Translations under genes and position numbers: made by a program
Source of the DNA: Drosophila persimilis
Taxonomy: Eukaryota; Arthropoda; Insecta; Diptera; Drosophilidae
Reading direction: 5' to 3'
DNA length: 64,000 bases
Assembly (NCBI RefSeq): GCF_003286085.1
Contig: NW_020825288.1
Coordinates: 9,610,001-9,674,000, forward strand
Notes under the pieces: model-generated
Seen by the model: only the letters and a program-made list of their open reading frames with translations
Database searches by the model: none
What the model was told of the DNA's origin: nothing
Shown here: one piece after another, positions 61,119-64,000 of the stretch
Layout of the letters: every line of letters begins with the position of its first letter
Position numbering within the stretch: position 1 is the stretch's first letter

Positions 61119-61703
61119 CTCACATCCGGCAACAGCAGCTGGACCCACACACACAGTACTATCCAGCCATTTATGAGAGTGCGAACTGAAAGAAATTACT
61201 CTAGCCAAATGGATTTCGTCTAAACGAATCGCAAAAAAATAAAGCAAGACCGATAATTAAAAGGCGGAAATCGAAATGAATAAACAATCGATTGATTGTC
61301 GGCAAAATGTGCAAATCCGTGGAGTGCAAATCAAAAGCAAACTCGAGTGAAAGTGAAAAATTGAGGCCCCAAGAAAATTATTAATTACCGCAGTGCTTGT
61401 TAGCGGAACATAGCCCAAGAGGCAGACATTTTGTTTATGAGCCAATTTGCCAGCCCCACCCAAGCCCCGTCAAACTGAAGCGAGGAGAGACATCTACAAT
61501 TTGCATATTCCACAGCATCCCACTCCCAGTCGAACCCCACAACCACTACCCCTTATATCCGTACATACACACGTACAGAACAGACAGCGCGGCGTGTGAA
61601 GCTGAAGTGTTTATTAAATAGTCTTCCCGCAAATGTTGGGCGTCTTCTGAGCGAAAGACAGTGCCTGCCCCCTCCACCGCCAGCTCACGAGTTACTCCCC
61701 ATC
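61119..61703 (+). other. 5' leader of the gene starting at 61704, with upstream ORFs
   Basis: Follows acceptor CCGCCTTGCAG (ends 61118) and runs to the start codon. It contains several short upstream ORFs, the first at about 61172 (six codons), others at about 61209 (four codons), 61276 and 61307, which would reduce translation of the main frame. Sequence is A-rich as in fly leaders. Confidence 0.4.
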
Positions 61704-61884
61704 ATGTTGGAGCTGCAACTGCGCAAAGATTTGTCAGCGGACTCGGCCGATATCCACAAAATGAGACACCAGAAGGCATTGGATACGGCCCATAGACAGC
61801 ACCGCCGGAGACGCGAGCCAAACTACGGGGCCTTCCAGACGCGTCTCTGCCTTGTGCTGCTCGCCGTCCTGCTGTTGAGCATGG
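61704..61884 (+). CDS. First coding exon of an unidentified secreted or membrane protein (partial)
   Basis: ATG 61704 (A at -3) opens 60 codons plus one base, ending at donor G|GTAAGT (61884/61885). The first 44 or so residues are polar and strongly basic (H-R-Q-H-R-R-R-R-E-P). The exon then ends in a hydrophobic run, R-L-C-L-V-L-L-A-V-L-L-L-S-M, that looks like a signal sequence or signal anchor interrupted by the intron. The preceding frame stays open but has no ATG. At the window edge, TTTCAACAG|CTGCCTGTGG (exon from 63983) would continue in the right phase as G|CT GCC TGT, giving an A-A-C cleavage-like site. A long polar stretch before the signal is typical of type II membrane proteins or of some fly adhesion proteins. 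Family not recognised. Confidence 0.58.
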
Positions 61885-63152
61885 GTAAGTCGAAACGCTG
61901 TTTAGTCTTAAGTTTAAAATAGTGTTTACTCAGACACATCAAAGTCGAATATTGGAAAGCCATCTTCAGTGAGAATAACATTGTTTCTTGCTACAAGGCC
62001 AATATATTTTTCCAGCCATCAAAGTTTTTTAAATATTTTCCGCTCATAGCTGAAACAAATTTCAAATCATCAAGCACGATCTTAGACCCTTGACTGCCGA
62101 CACACATTTTAAGAGTTTCATTTGTACAATTTAATGAAGTATATTTGTCTGGCTTCCTACCCCCACTCCGGACCTGTCATCCCTTTTCAAGTAGTATCTG
62201 GGCATCTGGGAGCATGGGAGGCAGGGACAATGTCAACCACAATCACATTGCCTGGCCCTATTCCACCAACACTCGAGCCCTTAACTCAATTGACTGCTCC
62301 ACTTTTTGCCAAAGTCCGCTGGCAGAGTCAAAGCCACCATCACTACTGTGGCTGCTCAATTAAATGCCTGGAGTGTGTCCGCCAGATTCCCAGCCAGCGG
62401 AAAACTTTCAGCAGCTCGAAACTCCAGCGCCAACTCCAATAAAAATCGAATAGCAGCCGGCCCGGAGGGGTGTGAGTGATACTCACACACCCTTTGAGAT
62501 AGATACAGACAATCGATACTTGAAATACTTGGTGGGGGCGGCACAGAAAATGACAGTCGAAACAACACTTTGGCATAATAAAATACAAATAAAAGGGGCA
62601 CAAGAGCAGCCACACAGATCCGACGCCAATTGATTGACGAAGTGGCAAAGATCTACTTGAGAGCGATGGCGGAACGGAGTGGCGAGAGGAGCAATAAAAA
62701 GGATTGACAGCCCGAGGCGGTCGGTCGGCGGTATCTAAGCGGTGGAGAGGTGTCAGGCGCACGGACAGACAGGGGACAGCCACTCGAATGCCTGTCAATG
62801 ACAATCAGCAACGGAATCAGATTCCGTACACTCACTTCTAAATGCCTGTCGCCCGATGGTGACAAGAGGAGCCGTAGCCGGGAGTCGCATTCGAGGCTGG
62901 AGCTGTAGCCGGAGCGCTAATGCTGATGCTGAACGCTTGTAAAAAGTTTTTAATGACGCTCCCTCCTGCCGTTTCGTTGCCCGTTCTGATTCGAACAGAA
63001 CCATTCCATTCCATTCCGTATCCACATTTGCCAAAGCAAATCTGTGTCAGGCTGTTGCTTCATTACTCCAGCTCCAGTGTCGACGTGGCCGCTAATGAAC
63101 AGCTTAAGCAGCAACCCGTCCAAATGTGCATCGCATTTCAATGGGAGCCGAG

Positions 63153-63179
63153 CCCCAGCCCCAGCCCCGGCCCCAGCCC
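63153..63179 (-). repeat. (CCCCAG)n array, minus-strand G-quadruplex motif
   Basis: Five C runs separated by two bases. Confidence 0.8.
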
Positions 63180-63412
63180 GGCCATTGAAGTGCATTTTTC
63201 GGCTATCGCGGAGCTGGGGAATTGAATGGGGGAGAGATTTGTGTGCCGTGATCCGTGACTTGTTCGGAAATGTTGTTGCGTTGGGTCTTTGGCACTCAGG
63301 GTATTGTGAAGATTTGCAGAGCGCCCCAGTGCACTGGGGTGTCGAGGAGGAGGGGAGTGTATCGCCACTGCTTTATTAGATGGAGGTGCGGGCCCGGGCT
63401 CCTCTAATGGAT

Positions 63413-63440
63413 GGGGGTTAATGGGTTAGGGTTAGGGTTA
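63413..63440. repeat. Interstitial (GGGTTA)n telomere-like repeat
   Basis: Three perfect GGGTTA units (63423-63440) preceded by GGGGGTTA. This is the vertebrate-type telomere word; fly telomeres use retrotransposons, so chance or slippage is likely. Confidence 0.7.
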
Positions 63441-64000
63441 GCAGCAAAGTGGTGTATTTGTAAAAGTGAATTAGAACTTCAAATGGGCATCAATTGTGGT
63501 GATGTATGGCTGAGTGGGGCAATAACTATTCCCCAAGGAACTCTCTAGAGTAGGCCCATAAATCACGATCCAAAGAGTGATTCGGATTAGTTATAGATTT
63601 CATTTGATTCGATTATAGAGTTTATTAGTTCACTGACTGCATAACAACTTTTATTCGTCAATTACGAACTGCACTGAATCTGCATAGTCCCTGGCCCTGG
63701 CCATATTTCCATAAAATCCGGTGGACAATGCCGCGATCTATTTATAATCAATTTCGCCATATAGGGAAATGCGATTCAACCATAATTTTGAAATGCATTC
63801 GAATACATGAACTAAAAACGCGTTTTGCTCTGCCCAAATCAATTTCATGGATTCCCCCACCCAGAATGAGTGGAATATAAATGGCAGTACGGACAGGTTC
63901 CAGCGAGAGCGACGACTGGTAGATACCCACTAATTAGATTTATTTATACCATCAATATTCCCTACTGCCATTGTTTCAACAGCTGCCTGTGGAATTTTGT

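Larger units (their letters stand above)
61885..63982 (+). other. Presumed first coding intron of the gene at 61704
   Basis: 2.1 kb between the GTAAGT donor and the possible acceptor at 63981-63982. It holds the C-rich array at 63153-63179 and the GGGTTA repeats at 63413-63440. Open frames here (up to 153 codons, 62343-62804 minus) are not supported by codon use. Confidence 0.4.

Noticed and set aside
1..64000. tRNA, rRNA, snoRNA, CRISPR and phage-like elements
   Set aside because: Read for tRNA T-loop words and clustered repeats; none formed a believable structure. The host is a eukaryote, so bacterial defence systems are not expected.

Overview
The window is nuclear DNA from a fly, most likely a Drosophila. 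The evidence is compact coding exons rich in G/C-ending codons, introns of 50-80 nt next to a few very long ones, fly core-promoter motifs (DRE, Ohler motif 1, Inr plus DPE), and proteins that read as fly orthologs of known families. The gene set (Sur-8, CREG, sds22, Brf, a lute-like BTB gene) is what I would expect from Muller element E, but that placement is from memory.

Layout. 1-270: 3' end of a small secreted Kazal-like protein gene. About 1.0-6.55 kb: putative 5' leader exon and long first intron of Sur-8. This intron holds a decayed antisense fragment of an LRP5/6 (arrow-type) receptor gene and a cluster of related dispersed repeats. 6657-8616: Sur-8/SHOC2 coding exons, followed by an open, coding-like extension after the UGA stop. 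8.75-11.75 kb: A/T-rich 3' flank. 11849-12614: CREG. 12953-13936 (minus): sds22. 13937-14525: divergent sds22/Brf promoter. 14526-31701: Brf, whose third intron is about 14.8 kb and contains an antisense BTB-BACK-PHR gene (lute/BTBD3-6 type) at about 17.0-21.2 kb, with alternative N-terminal exons and a small MITE in its 3' flank. 31.7-61.1 kb: about 29 kb with no convincing coding sequence, many short hexamer arrays, and one candidate DPE promoter at 42.45 kb. 61704-61884: first coding exon of an unidentified secreted or membrane protein, with its second exon possibly starting in the last 18 bases.

How the genes relate. Sur-8 and sds22 are both leucine-rich-repeat partners of protein phosphatase 1 (RAS-MAPK activation and PP1 regulation respectively) and lie within about 5 kb of each other. 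Brf is the RNA polymerase III TFIIIB subunit. The lute-like gene is probably a cullin-3 adaptor and is transcribed against its host Brf. No tRNA, rRNA, CRISPR or bacterial-type system was seen. The points most worth checking are the possible stop-codon readthrough of Sur-8, the splice-dependent N-termini of the lute-like gene, the LRP5/6 gene relic and the 165-bp MITE.
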